Positions 45,026-57,353 are shown, counted from the first letter of the stretch. The stretch is DNA of 64,000 nucleotides from Oscheius dolichura (GCA_932521035.1 OW051496.1:6634001-6698000), one strand, 5' to 3'. The notes: generated from the letters alone by a model not told the origin. Made by a program: numbers and translations.

Positions 45026-46504
45026 AATGAATATCCAATTACTCTTTGTATCTTCCCTCGTCATTTCCAAATTACTGACTGTTCCTATTACCCTTCCCGC
45101 TCAATCTTTGACGTCCCCTTGAGGTGTGATCTCTTCTAAATGGTCAGTGTCGTCATTCCCTATCATCCAGCCCCCCTTCGTCTAACAAGACATCGTCTTG
45201 TAGATCCACCCTCACCGAGTACCCCGGCATTGTCCGTTTCTCATTCATCTTCATCCGTTGCCATTGAACTGGAAAATTCTGTAAAACCTCTACTCTCGGA
45301 ATTGAAGGGATCAGCTTTGCACAATAGAGAATAGCCCATCTTTGAATTGGGAAGGCCATGCAAATCTCTCGATCTTCAGTCATGTGGGGGAGGAAGGAAA
45401 TGGCAGGGGGGAATGTGACTCTTCTGCCGATCTGCTACTCTCCAGCAGAGGTGTTGACAGGAACCCGCTCCTCACGTCCCCTCTGCTCGGCTTGTCTCTT
45501 GCATAGCTCTTGATGTCATTATCATGAGAGGGATTCGCTTATCCTTTCAATTGAGCTACTACGTCTCTATTTTTTTGAATGGGAGATAGATTGCACCAAG
45601 AAAAGAAGATAATGACCGTGTAGAAGGAGAGAGCACCATGTGACGACGGGCAAGGACGACGGGGAAGGGCCAGACCCATAATCCATAGTGCATCTTGGTT
45701 TTTCTGAGTCGAATGAACAGATTAGCCGGGCATTCCACCCTCCTGAATCATTATGGGTGGGGGTGTCTCACCTGACCCAGAGCGTCTAGACCCGGATCAT
45801 TGTCTACAAGGAAGCTGCCCCTCTGCATGTACATGACCTTCTCCCGGTGCCCTCTGTCGCCTCATCAAGCGTCTGCCCTTCACTTCTCCATTCAATACGG
45901 GGGCTCCTCTTGTCCTTTCCAAGTTCAGTCGAGGATAATCCCAGAATGAATCACGGAAATATTTATCCGCCGGGGGAGTAACCGGGGCAAATTGGCTCAT
46001 CTGTCCCTCTGGGCATTCGGCTGGCTTCCGCCCGCCGGATATGATACCATTTATTTTTATCCCGTCTGCCTGTCCACGAAGTGTCCCTTGTGCTTTCCCA
46101 TTATCCATATTGTGTCTTCCCATTGTATCCGTTGTGTATACCCCCTGCCTCTCCTATTGTCCCGGATAACAGTCGAATGTCACGGGGCACTCCTTCTGTT
46201 CATTACTTCTAGTAATCCGCCCAGCATCGATCACTTTTGTGCGTCACAGAAGATAAAAAAAGAAGGGGATAACTAGAAGGGCACTCCTTCTATTAGTTTT
46301 TAAGTGTCTACCACCGAGCCATCTCCCCCTCTCTCATCCTCTCCTCCTCCCAAAATACTCCCAAATAAGGGAGGGACTCAAATAACAGGAAAGAGCCCTT
46401 TGCCCGGCGGATAACATGGTATTTCTGCATCTTGAAAACAACTTTTTATCTCGCTCTCTGAAATCTATCCTATTGTCTGCCATTATCTTCCTTTTCTTTA
46501 GAGC
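45026..46504. other. Intergenic region
   Basis: About 1.5 kb with no supported gene. A short word GGGCACTCCTTCT recurs at about 46188 and 46276. It probably contains the 5' flank of the gene at 46505. Confidence 0.5.
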
Positions 46505-47425
46505 ATGACAGAGGAAACGGCCCAAGTCGCGCCGCACCGTGGATTCAGCACCAAAGCCAGGGAGGTTCTGATCGGAGACGACGACGTCCGTCTACACGGT
46601 GAGTGTTGAGCTTGGACATAAGAGTGCCTCGGTCTATTTCCGTTTGAATAGAAGTTCTTACGCAGACGGAACGCGGATGCTAGGCAACAGAAGAACTCGC
46701 TGACGACAGCGGGATGGGGCGGAGATGAGCAGTCCAATAGGGGAGACAAACAACAAAGAGGCGACAGGGGAGCAGCAGAATAATTAAACGCTGCTTTCCG
46801 TTATTAATAAGCCTTACAAATAGAGCATAAGAGTGTTTATTCCAGCGGGCCCTCAGAAATCATCCAGCGACTTCGACCTCCGCAGGAAACTCAAGGCCTG
46901 CAGTGTGAAGTTCCGCCGCAGCAGCCAAAACACCAATGACACCACTCCTAAGTCACCGCAGTCGTCAAACTGCTCGATCGAGAAGGACCAGCCTCGTGAG
47001 TCTCGTCCTCTCCATCCCCGTGCATTCCCCGTTCAGCCCAGTTCGACTCCATCGGAGAGGCGCCGGTCGTGAAACACCACAAGCGGCTAGGCCAAATTGG
47101 CAAGACTCGCTCGTGTGTGGAATTCAAAAACGTAGACAAGCGACTGATGCGTACCTATCAGGAGGAGAATATCATCAAAATGCCAAGGCGAGTTGCACTT
47201 ATTTAGGGAGAAACAGAGCAGTTTCAGTATCGGCTCCGATATCGACAGTATCATCGCGTCTCGGAGCGACTTCAACGGTTCCATTGACAGCATAGCCAAG
47301 GTGGGGCACTACTCTTTCTTGGGCACAGTAATACGGGAAACGAATTGCAGGCCTCCCTCTACGCCGTCTCCGATGAGCAAAAAAAGAAAGATGTAAAGAA
47401 ATGGCTGATGGAGAAGACCGACTAG
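46505..47425 (+). CDS. Unknown protein, five-exon gene
   Basis: Not recognised. Exons read MTEETAQVAPHRGFSTKARE..., AGPQKSSSDFDLRRKLKACS..., PQFDSIGEAPVVKHHKRLGQ..., FSIGSDIDSIIASRSDF... and ASLYAVSDEQKKKDVKKWLM..., about 180 residues. The product is hydrophilic, basic and Ser-rich, with no signal peptide or TM segment, so cytosolic or nuclear. Phases agree across all junctions when the third intron is taken as 47188-47221, which begins GC rather than GT. Its stop (47423-47425) lies five bases from the stop of the convergent collagen gene. Confidence 0.6.
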
Positions 47426-47429
47426 ACTC

Positions 47430-47435
47430 TTTATT
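47430..47435 (-). terminator. Poly(A) signal overlapping the collagen stop codon
   Basis: On the minus strand the stop reads CAA TAA A, forming AATAAA. Cleavage must occur inside the convergent neighbour's coding region. Confidence 0.6.
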
Positions 47436-48615
47436 GCCTGTACTTTTTCAAAGCCAACATTTTCCGGATCATCTTCTTCCTCAGTCGCCGCTCGAAGGCC
47501 GACAGTCTGTTCGTCTTCACCCCGTAGGTGTTCGAATCCCTGTAGTTGTCTCCTTGTCTCCATAAATGAATGTTTCCTTACCCTTGATTGAATTGAGCAG
47601 CGGCTCCTGGCGGTCCCTGGTACTCGTTCAGTTTCGCCTTGGCGTTGGTGGGGAACATTTCCGTCAAAATATTCTGTATTCCACAATCCGAGGGACAGTA
47701 AGAGGCGGGCATTCCGGCATCTCCCGGCGGCCCATATGGCCCCTCCATGCCGTATCCTCCAACCTTTCCCGTTTGCCCAATGGCTCCAATTGTACCCGGA
47801 TTGCCGGGGATTCCCGGTGTGTTGGAGGACTTGCCCGGCGGTCCTGGTCTTCCCTTCATGCCCATGGGTCCAGGAGGGCCAACAGGTCCTACAATTCTTT
47901 GAATTGCTTATTTATAAGTAAAATCCTACCTTTGATTCCTACGCCAGCTATTAGGGTGTCCCCTTCGGGTCCCTTCGGACCAACGGGCCCTTGTAGACCA
48001 GCGGGGCCGGGCAGTCCCTCAGCTCCAGGTGGCCCCTCCATTCCATCGGATCCGTGGGGACCAGACCCACCAATTATTCCAGGCGATCCAGGAAGGCCTC
48101 TCTCTCCTTGAGCCCCTCGTTGCCCCGGAGGTCCAGCCGGGCATACTACACACGGCATATCTGCCTCAGTTTCGAGGATAACATCGTAGCCGTCTTCTCC
48201 TGTTCGCCCCGGCTTACCAGCGTCTCCTGGCTGTCCATCCGGCCCGGGAGATCCGGGAGGACCGGACATTCCCATAGGGCAGGCGAGGGTGAAGCAGCCA
48301 CGACAGAAGCCGCCTCCATTCATCCAGTCGGATCTTCTCGAACGAGAGAAGAAACTAATTCTGCCGGAGGGAATCTGATCGCGGAGGGTTAAAATCTTCT
48401 CCCAGACTTCGTCGGACGATCTCTGAAGAGGATCCCTTTTTCGAAAAAGACGGGTGAATAAGGAGTACCTTGAATTTGGCTGATCTCTCCACGACTGTCT
48501 CGTATTCCAAGTCACTGTAGTCATAGATGTTGGGCAGGGTGGCGACCAGGATGAGGACGGTGCATATGGACAGGAGGATCGAGGCCTCGGCGAGCAGCTT
48601 GTAGCCGTCGGTCAT
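47431..48615 (-). CDS. Cuticle collagen
   Basis: Nematode cuticle collagen, a secreted extracellular-matrix protein assembled into the cuticle. The N-terminal block (YKLLAEASILLSICTVLILVATLPNIY) is the signal-anchor of the Col_cuticle_N type, followed by a subtilisin-like site (FFSRSRRSDW), Cys pairs (CRGCFTLAC, CVVC, CPSDC) bounding the Gly-X-Y runs, several of which are interrupted. It ends with a basic RRLRKKMIRKMLALKKYRQ tail, unusual in length for the family. Four exons. The poly(A) signal overlaps the stop codon (47430-47435). It should be a hypodermally expressed gene. Confidence 0.92.
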
Positions 48616-49034
48616 CGCGGGCGAATGGGGGATGATAATGAGTAAAAGTGGCGACAGCCGTTTTATTCCCCTTGATTAGGGTCAAAGGAGAGGATTTTTT
48701 CGAAACAATATGGGGCAGAAGTGAAATGCCGGCGGACTCTTACTCGTCGCTTTGGAGGTCACCAATCGGGGGCGGTTGAAACGGAGGAACGATTCATTTA
48801 CAGAGATAAAACGAAGACATATTCTATTATTCTGTGCCAAATATGGTAAAAGTATAGGGGGCGAACAAATAACATCATAAGAGAGGTAGTAACCGTAGAT
48901 TTGAGACCCGTAAAGGAGGATTCATCGGGCAGCGATTGAGCTAATCACAAGGAACTATAGAGGACTCTAATATTCTAGCTGGGAGTCTATTGGAGGCCAT
49001 TCAAACGAAATATATACGCGGCTACCCGTCAAAA
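48616..49034. other. Intergenic region upstream of collagen
   Basis: About 420 bp; collagen promoter and 3' flank of the kinase gene. No gene seen. Confidence 0.5.
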
Positions 49035-50868
49035 CTAAGCGAAGCCGCCCTCTCCCGGCCCGGTGCCGAAGACATTCGAGGGATTGAGGCCGGGTGGGCG
49101 CTGGGGCTCCTGTCCATAGGGCAGGGTCCATCTGAACGCGTCTTGTCTCTGGAAGAGGACACTCCTTACCTGAAGAGACACTCGTAGGAATAGCGATCAT
49201 TCGGGCAGAACTCCCGCCTGATCTTCCACTCGAACTTGCTCTGTTCTACCTTCTTCCAAATCTGGAAATATGTCCGTTACCCGAGGCCACCGAATGTTCC
49301 CACGTCAGTCTTGTCCCGTTCTCTTTCGTTTTTCTCTTCGCGCTGACTTTTCTTCCTCTTCGACTGTTGGCTAATGGGGAAAGTGCACTTGGACATGTGT
49401 TCCGCCAGGGAACTGTACCGGTTCGGCTGGGCGGATTCCAGGAATTTGACCAGAAGTTCCCGAAGATAGTTGTAGTTTGGCTGAAAGGGAGGAGGATGGG
49501 GCAGACGAGGGTGGCCACCTTACCATATCGTCGAAGCTCAGCTTGGCCACGTATTTCATCCACTCGACCATCTTCGGACACTTCAGACTCCAATTCGTCG
49601 TCTTCTTCACTTCCAACATATTCTTGTAAATCGTGTCCCGGGAGCAGTTTGCCCAGTTCTCGGCCTGAAGCTATCCTCCCAATAGATTAAATAGATTCCT
49701 ACCTTCCAGGGCAGCTCTCCGTTGATAAATTCCACGAGGATGTAGCCGACGGACTCGAGGTCGTCCCGCCTGGCCAGCTGCATCCCCTTGTGGCTGTTTA
49801 TACTGGCGTATTTGGCGGTGCCCACCAAGGACTTGTCCTTCCTGTAGGAGGGCTCCTTCTCCCCAATATCCCGGAACCTGAATGGGTCTTGAGTGGAAAA
49901 GAGATCAGAATTACTTTCGACTGAGCCCGAAGTCTATGAGGTACACGGTGTCCTCCTTCTGGCCGAGCCCCACAGCGAAATTATCAGGCTTGACATCTCG
50001 GTGGATGAATCCCGCCCGGTGGAAGTACTCGATCCTGTCGAGCATCTGGTTTCCTAACCGAAAAATGGTCTCCGGACTGAATTCCCTCATCGAGTATTGG
50101 AAGAGGTTCTCCAACGACGGCCCCAGCAGTTCCATCACGAGGATTTTGTATTTGTACTGGGAACCCATCCAGTAGATTCGAGCGAATCCCTCGGTCGGTG
50201 TGCCGTGGACGACGTCGTTCATCTCCGACGTGGAGCAGCACTGAACCGGATGACTCTGGCCAGGGAGGAGGGCTCACCTTGTAGGCCTCGTATTCGAATG
50301 TCAGATTGGACCGGATCGTGTTGAATTCCTCGAATTTGATGGCCACGGTCCGCCTATCCGGGGACAGGAGATCCACCGCCGCGAAGACCGTCCCGCAGCT
50401 GCCCCGGCTAATCTTCAGATAAGTCTGGTACCTGAAGATCTCGAGTGGAAAGAGGAGGGAGAACAGGATACCGCTCACAGATGAGGAGATCCATCTTGCC
50501 GGCTATTTTCTGCTCGAACATTATGGCGTCGACGGCGTTGTTCCAGCCGTCTATCTGCGGCTTAGGAGTCTCCGTTACCCCGTCCTAAAAGGGAGGATGG
50601 TCATCTTCCAAGGGGAGGATACCTGGTATTGGTTGGTTTGAAGAGACATCAACGGCTTGATCGGCCGTTGGATGGGCTGGGGGAGGAGGATCGGCGGGTA
50701 GAGGCCGGGCATCATGGCATCCACGGGTACCTCCGAGTCGTATTGGTAGTAGACCATCCCGTGGACAGGGTGGGCGATGGCCCCCGTCGGTCCCGGGGGC
50801 ACATTCGACGAGACCATTGGCATCTGGTCCAGGGGGGCCTTTAAATTAAATTTAGTTAACCGTATCAT
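49035..50868 (-). CDS. Casein kinase 1-family protein kinase with Pro/Tyr-rich N-terminus
   Basis: Serine/threonine kinase of the CK1/TTBK group, much expanded in nematodes. The kinase domain has a glycine loop ([10 protein letters not shown]), VAIK lysine strand (TVAIKFEE), [10 protein letters not shown], catalytic [12 protein letters not shown], and the group-typical [13 protein letters not shown] and [14 protein letters not shown]. The catalytic residues are intact. It is preceded by a Pro/Met/Tyr-rich segment ([20 protein letters not shown] onward) and followed by a basic [15 protein letters not shown] stretch and a conserved-looking C-terminus, ending [10 protein letters not shown]. About 10 exons with short introns. 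The start at 50868 ([10 protein letters not shown]) is tentative: this gene may instead be joined to the one at 51089-52266. Confidence 0.85.
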
Positions 50869-51088
50869 TTTTTCGACAGGCTTCTTTTCGGTGTTTCGAA
50901 AGTTCAGAGGGGAGAAATTGAACTGCTCTTTCCACTCCCGCCAGGTTCCCGTTTCGTCATCAAGTAATTTTGAAACTCAAGACACGCCTACCAGTACTTC
51001 TTCAAAAAAGCCTTCTCTTTTTATTTTTCTCCTTTTATTCAAATTACTTCACTTATACTTTCTTTTTTATTCTTTATTACTCCCAGAA

Positions 51089-52266
51089 TCACTGACTCAC
51101 CCCTTGGAGATATCCTTGAGGTGGGAAATAAGCAGCCGGTCCGGGAACAACGGTCATCGGCGGAGGCACAACGAAGCCGTATTGTGGATAGCCGTACTGC
51201 GGGGCGACGTAACCCCCAGCAGCAGTCAGGGGAACCATATTCTACAATTTTTTTTGAGTTATTATTTTTGGGGAGAAGGGATATTACCATCTCAACGGGA
51301 TAATAAGGAACATCGTCGAATTCCGGTAGGAAATAGTTCGAATCCTCCTCTCCCGGCTGATTCAGTTCCGGTTCTTGACTCTGGGAATAAGAGGGTCCGT
51401 CCTCCTTTATTTCTGTCGTCTCATTACAATCGTTGCTATTTTCTTTGTCCTTATTTTCCGTATCCTCCTAAATTTTTAGTTTTTTTCTGGTATATCTGAT
51501 ATTTTCAATGGTTTTCCCAAAATTAGAATTAGTATTTACCCTAACAATAGGAGAAGGATCCATGGAAGGAGAAATTGCAGTGTTTGAGATGTTGGAGGCA
51601 GGTGTGGGGGACTGTGCATCAGATTTTTTGAATAAAGCTGACCAACTTTTTGGGCGAAGATGAGGTAGAATCTAAAGTATTGCTACTGCCCGAGTAGAAA
51701 AGAAATTTACATCATTCTCACTTATATCAGCACCTTGAGCGGATTCTGGTTGAGATTGGGGTGAATCTATTTTTGAGCCATTCCCTTCTATAGCTAACTC
51801 TGATACAGCGATACTCAGAGCCATTTCTTCTGCTTGTAAGGGTTCAGAGTTTGAGATCTGAGGAAATTCTAATGTGAATAAAGGAGTTACCTGTATTGGG
51901 GGGATTTCTGAAACACCGGCAGTTTCTAGTGGAGGTTCAGATTTTGCCTGAAGCCGTTATTTTCTTTCGTTTTTATGTGGTAACTCACCATCTCATGATT
52001 TCTAGTTTCTTTATCTACTTTCTTGATATGGTTTTTTCGATTTTTTATAACATCTTGAGCTACGATTGGAGGATATTCATCCTATAAGGAATGATTAGCT
52101 AAATTACAAAAAAAAAACTTACATTTTCTAAAATATCTGTAGTACTGTTTAGCCGTTTATTTGATTGCCTCCTAGAAGTTTCGGCATTGTGTAGATTATG
52201 ACTCTTCTTTGTATTGCGACCCGCAATAGAAGCGTAAGAAATTCGATTATTTTGTTGCTGTGACAT
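51089..52266 (-). CDS. Low-complexity protein, role unknown, possibly part of the kinase gene
   Basis: Starts MSQQQNNRISYASIAGRNTK at 52266; seven or so short exons. The first five are AT-rich and Ser/Glu/Asn-rich, then come GC-rich exons with a Tyr/Pro-rich region (PQYGYPQYGFVVPPP). It can stop as QGVSQ (TGA at 51089-51091), followed by AATAAA repeats; or splice from QG across 260 bp into the kinase exon at 50847. LPHLRPKSWSALFKK resembles the linker before the catalytic domain of USP10-type ubiquitin proteases, but no protease domain is present. Composition changes inside the gene, so a fusion or rearrangement is possible. Confidence 0.5.
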
Positions 52267-53309
52267 CTTGCCGTCTACTACTTTTTAGCTAATCCATTAT
52301 TTTTCCTCTCTAAAATATTCGTGTATAAGAGGGGAAGAAAATTTTCGAAATATAAGACTATTCTCGAAACAAGGAAGAAGCTGGATTTGGGGAAACTGCA
52401 GTCAATGTGGCTAAGCAACGCGAAAAGTCGATTTTCACCGGAATCTCTCCCATCTTTCAAAGAGAATGGAACACAAAAGCAAATGTGAAAATCCATATAT
52501 CTTCGAAATGGGAAAGAGCAAAAACAGCATCATGAAGGCAATGAATGACTGAAAAATGAAATAATGGAGCCGGCTGTGAAATCAGATGCGAGAAAGACGA
52601 TCATGAAAGTTATTCTTATTTGCTCATTTTGTTTACTAGTAGTGAATTTGGCAAATTCTGGAGCCGGATCGACGTAGAATGTATGCAGGAGGGCCACGAG
52701 CACGGAACCAACGCCATAAAGTATGGCGGACGCAAAGTACAACCGAGGGCGCCAGTAGAATGCGTTTCAAATGCCATTGTCACTCGAGCGCTTGCCGAGA
52801 TCAGTTACTCGCCAACGTCTTCTTTTTATTACTTTTTTGGACATCTTTCTCTACCATGCCTTGCAGAGAAGGTTGTGAATAGTTTTCTTGTATATGCCAT
52901 CAGTATTTCTTCTAAGCATACGTTTCCAATTGGTAAACAATAGTTGTTGATTTGGACCATCTGCTATTCCATTCGGTTGTCTTGAAATAGCCGCATTGTG
53001 GCCGTTCATCATTTCTATAGCAATATTAGGTCCAATACATGTTTCTCTCAAACCACACGAATGAAAACGTGCACGCTGTCTGGTAGCTTACGTAATATTT
53101 TCGGATTGCAAAAGAAATATTTCGAAAGTCAGTCAGCCGTTGGTTATATTTAGCACGTCAACCGTCAAAACGTTTCTTGGTTTGTATTCATTGTTATTCG
53201 CACTACTACTGTTGCTTTTTGAATCATTGTTGCTTCTCCATCAATAGCTTTTGTTTGCTTTCATCCATTTTTGTTCTCTTTATTTATATATTTTTTTTCT
53301 TTTTTTAGG
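52267..53309. other. Intergenic region, AT-rich
   Basis: About 1 kb. Minus-strand frames at 52435-53038 include hydrophobic stretches (YFASAILYGVGSVLVALLHT, SFIAFMMLFLLFPISK), but they cannot be joined with proper acceptors and lack a start, so no gene is called. A decayed membrane-protein gene is possible. Confidence 0.4.
53296..53309 (+). promoter_or_regulatory. Splice acceptor at the BAF start
   Basis: Poly-T ending TTTTTTAG, one base before the ATG at 53310: a strong candidate trans-splice site. Confidence 0.5.
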
Positions 53310-53725
53310 ATGTCCACGAGTGTAAAGCATAGAGAATTCATTGGAGAGCCCATGGGCGACAAAGAAGTAACATCGATAGCTGGAATAGGTCCCACCTACG
53401 GCGCTAAGTTGAGCGAAAGCGGCTTTGATAAGGTAATATTTTTTTGATTGTAAAATTTATGATTTTAGGCTTATGTATTATTCGGCCAATACCTACTTCT
53501 GAAAAAAGACGAAGAGATGTTCATCGAATGGCTCAAGGTCGGTTTTCTTCTCTATTAACAATCAAAATGAATTGATGTTTATAATATTACCTCAAATGCA
53601 TTTCAAACAAACACTATTAAAGATCGACATTGTACTGATATATTTAGGAAACTGCTGGAGTCTCATCCAACCATGCTAAATCAGCCTTCAACTGTCTCAA
53701 CGAATGGAGTGAGCAGCACATGTGA
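53310..53725 (+). CDS. BANF1: Barrier-to-autointegration factor (BAF)
   Basis: Small DNA-bridging protein of the nuclear lamina that binds lamin and LEM-domain proteins and shapes the nuclear envelope after mitosis. Three exons encode 89 residues, exactly the family length: [20 protein letters not shown], the helix-hairpin-helix [37 protein letters not shown], and a C-terminal [12 protein letters not shown] matching FxCLREWxxxFL. Introns are 36 and about 127 bp. The start lies one base after a poly-T TTTTTTAG acceptor, consistent with trans-splicing. The gene is AT-rich like its upstream neighbour. Confidence 0.95.
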
Positions 53726-54508
53726 ATCACTTATCGGTCTGTTGTTCAATTTACCAATTTGTTTCCAATTCCTTATAAAAACTTACCGGTCTGTCGTAAA
53801 ATTTATGAATTTGTTTCCACTTCCTTAATAAATTATTTCATTTCAGCTTCTCTTCATAAATTTAGGGGCAACATAAATACAAGGTATATTGATATACAAA
53901 TAACCTAACAAATAATAAACATGAGGGCTCGAAAGGAAATACAAAGAATATGCTTGCTGCCTAGAAAACGATGAATTATTGCCGTTTCCAGTATTGTGAG
54001 CATCGCATATATCTTTTCGTCTTTCTCAGCAAGACACTTATACGACGGTAATCATTTTTCGAAGATAGTTTAGATACTAGTCGAGCCGTCAGATCCTAGA
54101 CGGGGAATATGTTAGCAAATAATAACAACGTCAGTTTCTTGAAATGTAGATTAGTTTTCAGAAAAGTCGAAAGGTAAAGCGAGAAAACTTTTATTACCAA
54201 ATTTAGAAAACTCACAGAGAACACTCGGTATTCAAAATTCAAAAATGCGAGAAAAGCACTTTCAAAAGAAAAAAGACACAATTCAGGAAAAAGTGAAAAT
54301 TTATAAGTGGAGGCGATTTTATCATTTGTTTTTGTTGTGGAATGAGAAGGGGGGATTGATTTGCAAGCGAACCGTTTGGTAGAATTGGACTACACTTTGT
54401 CGACACACAAGCGACTACCCGTCGCACCCTAAAAATTCATGTTCTTTCCGATGTTATTTGCTGATCACGACGAGGGGAAGGGACTAGAAACGAACCATTT
54501 GCATAAAT
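53726..54508. other. Intergenic region between convergent BAF and profilin
   Basis: About 780 bp, AT-rich in the first half. A sequence around 'CGGTCTGT' recurs near 53736 and 53789. It holds the two 3' UTRs; no gene seen. Confidence 0.45.
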
Positions 54509-55152
54509 TTAATATCCGATGCCCTCCATGTACAGGGCAAGTTTCTCGATGGCCGAGCGAACTTCAGCCGAGACGGTGTTCTCGCCCTCGTAGATGGCGA
54601 TCAGAACAGCTGAAAGAGAAAATTCAGTTTATATATAATATATGGAATGGGCGAGAGTGAGAGAATGTCTCGCTTATTTCAGTTTCATAGAAACTCCTAG
54701 ATTCCATTTATGAAATGATTCGCTGTCCGAACTCTTGTGAAACTATCTCATATCCTCTTTCAACACGCTTTTAAAGCCTCCCGTCCCCCGAAAAAGAAAC
54801 AAAAAGCCTGACGAACCAGTCTTGGTCTTGGCGGCGAAGAAGCCGCTCTTGTCCTTCTTGCCGAAGATGAGATTCTCGTCGGTGCGGGGCACGATGTAGT
54901 GGATGTTCTCTAAGTCGGCGCCGGTGCTCGGGACAGAAGACAGGTTGTTGAAATGGGCGACGAACCTCTTCAGCTCGGCATCGGTGGCCTAGGGGACAGT
55001 TGAAGAGAACCGAAAGGAGGACTCACTGAAAACTGGTTGGGAGCCTCGGTCCTGGCCCAGACGGAGCCATCGGCCAGGCCGACAATGGCAGCACGCTTGA
55101 TGGCCGGAGAGCCGGCGGTGATCGAAGAGATATAAGCGTCCCAGCCAGACAT
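54509..55152 (-). CDS. Profilin
   Basis: Actin-monomer and polyproline-binding protein that controls filament growth. Three exons encode about 132 residues. The N-terminal helix MSGWDAYISSI has the conserved WxxYI of profilin's poly-Pro site, then AAIVGLADGSVWA, and the last exon AVLIAIYEGENTVSAEVRSA IEKLALYMEGIGY closes with the second poly-Pro helix. Middle exon ATDAELKRFVAHFNN has the expected actin-facing segments. The intron after the second exon is about 217 bp, longer than typical here. Single profilin fold with no extra domain. Confidence 0.93.
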
Positions 55153-57353
55153 TTCGACCTGGAACGTGGAGGATCAAGGAGGACGAAAAGGAAGAGGAGA
55201 CGGAGGAGACTGGGGAAGAGGCGCACCAGAAGGCCCACCCGTGAATGCCAACTGTGGGTGTCCCCTGCCCTGTAAAAAGGGGGAAATGCCCAATCGATGA
55301 GAACAAAAGCGAATGGAAATTGTGCTGGTGGTGTTCGTAATCAGCTTTTCGGACTCGTCCCCCTGACACAGGCCACCCCTGCAAAGGAAGAGACGAAAAG
55401 GAAACACGTCCCCTCTATTTTCGGCTTATCCGCAACAACTTGGGCGACGACTACAAAACAAAGACTGGGAGGAGAGGGCACTGGGGCCGGCAGGGAGCTG
55501 GTACGCCCCTACGAATACCCCAGACAGTTTATGATTCCCCGGGGGAAAGCGAAAAAAAGGAGATGGGCGGGGGACGGTGAGTCATGGAAATATTTATAGG
55601 AAATGGAGAAAGGAGCGGAGAGGGGACGGAGGACGAGTGTAAGGGGGACGGAACAGTGCCCCGAAATGAGTCAAGGAATTGATTTGGGAGGACGAGGACT
55701 GACTGCTCCCTTTTAACCGTCTGAACTGATAAGAATACGTTCCGAAGCAAAGTTCAGACCATAAGGGCAGGGGGTTTGGCCGAAGGGGAAGAGGAGCGGG
55801 CCACCGCCGACTGGCCCGGTCGAACTGGGAGGACGACTAGACGGTGTCTATTTATCCAAAAATACGGGATCTCTCCCAATCTGTTGTTATTGTTCTATTG
55901 TTTTTTTTTCCAGAAAATGGCTAAAACAAAAACAAAAAATCTGAAAAGATAGAAGATCAGGGGGTATGAATCATCGACTGGAGAGAGCGAACGGCGGCTG
56001 CTTTTAATTAGAAAAGGATTTTTTGGGAAGACATTGGTCATTTATGTAAAAGAATCTGCCGATAACAAAGCCAAAAACCAGGTAGAAAGATAGAAAAAAA
56101 GACAAAAAAATTTAGGCCAAAAAGGGAGATTGTTGGCAGAGTGCCAAGTTTTGCGTGAGACGAAAGGCAGGAGGAACAGACAGAAAATAAAAAGAAGGTC
56201 GTCCTCCTCGGGGATCCCCCTTCGGCTGTGGCTTTTCCTCCCTAAAAAAGTCTACCCAAAGTTCCCGCCAGGAGAAAATTCGAGCGGTCAGCGGAGGCAG
56301 CTGCGTTGCGGTCTTTACTGTAACTATTAGCGCTTGAGCGCGGTTAATCGCCAAAATCAATAGGGCCTCTCTTTTGGGGGGCTGGTTGGTGGAGATCTCT
56401 TCCTTTTTAAATATTGTTTTAAATGGGAAATTAAAGAAGAAATTGGGCTAGTTGACAGGGAACAAGGAAATAGCCGGAAAACGGACAATGGGGGCCAATT
56501 GACAGCCGGTGGCTCCGAGTGGCCCCCTCCGGCAGAAGTTGCTTCTTCTTATCAGAAAGGGGGCCGGAAACCACTGGCGGGGAGATGTTTTGGCGAGATT
56601 ACTCAGACACGGACCAGCCCCCGGGAAGAAGGCGGGGAGTGGGCAGACTGCTGATGAAAGAGGGGGCTGAGTCATCAAATGAAATACCATCTGGAGGGGA
56701 TCGATTCGAGGGCGCCCAGATGGTCAACTGCACCCTCCCATAATTATCCCTTTCAGCCGGGGGTAACAAGGAGACGTCGTTTAGAAATCAACGGATTCCA
56801 TTAATTGGCTGAGTATCTAATGGGCGACGCAGGAAAATGTCTCGCTCTGGAGGACACGAAGGACAGCGATTGTAATTAGCCGAGTAATCCCCGAATGGTA
56901 TAAGGGAAGAGGCGACTGGGAGAAAAAGTAAAAAGGCAAACAGTCCAATAAAATCGACCGCGCCCGGCCACAGAAAGGGAGAAAGCCCCTCTCCGCCGAT
57001 GAACAAAAGACAAACATCATCGAACGCAGGGGGACGACGAAATTGGGGAAAACGACTGTTGTACAGTTGTTAGCCGGAGGAGGGAAGGGCAGACAGGGTG
57101 GCCACAGGAAGGGCGGCGCGGACATCTGATGCCAGGCGATAATAAGGGCAACGCACTGCCGGCGGTCTATTAGACCTTTAATGGAGGGGTGTCTGTCTGT
57201 GGACCAAAGGAATTATCGGGGGAAGGAGTTGGACAGCAACCATACCCAAATCTCTACTGATCCATAACTTGCCCAAGCTGATCCGCCGTCTCCCCGGGCG
57301 GCGTCAGTCGTCTGATTCTTCTGTCTCGCGAGCGGCTGCTCCGACAGCCAACA
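55153..57353. other. Intergenic region between divergent profilin and HMG-like genes
   Basis: About 2.2 kb, GC-rich in part, with long A- and T-runs near 55890-56110. Open frames on both strands are short and mutually overlapping. No gene supported; it should hold both promoters. Confidence 0.5.

Noticed and set aside
52435-53038. Membrane protein gene on the minus strand
   Set aside because: Hydrophobic frames exist but no start and no usable acceptor between a stop codon and the first segment.
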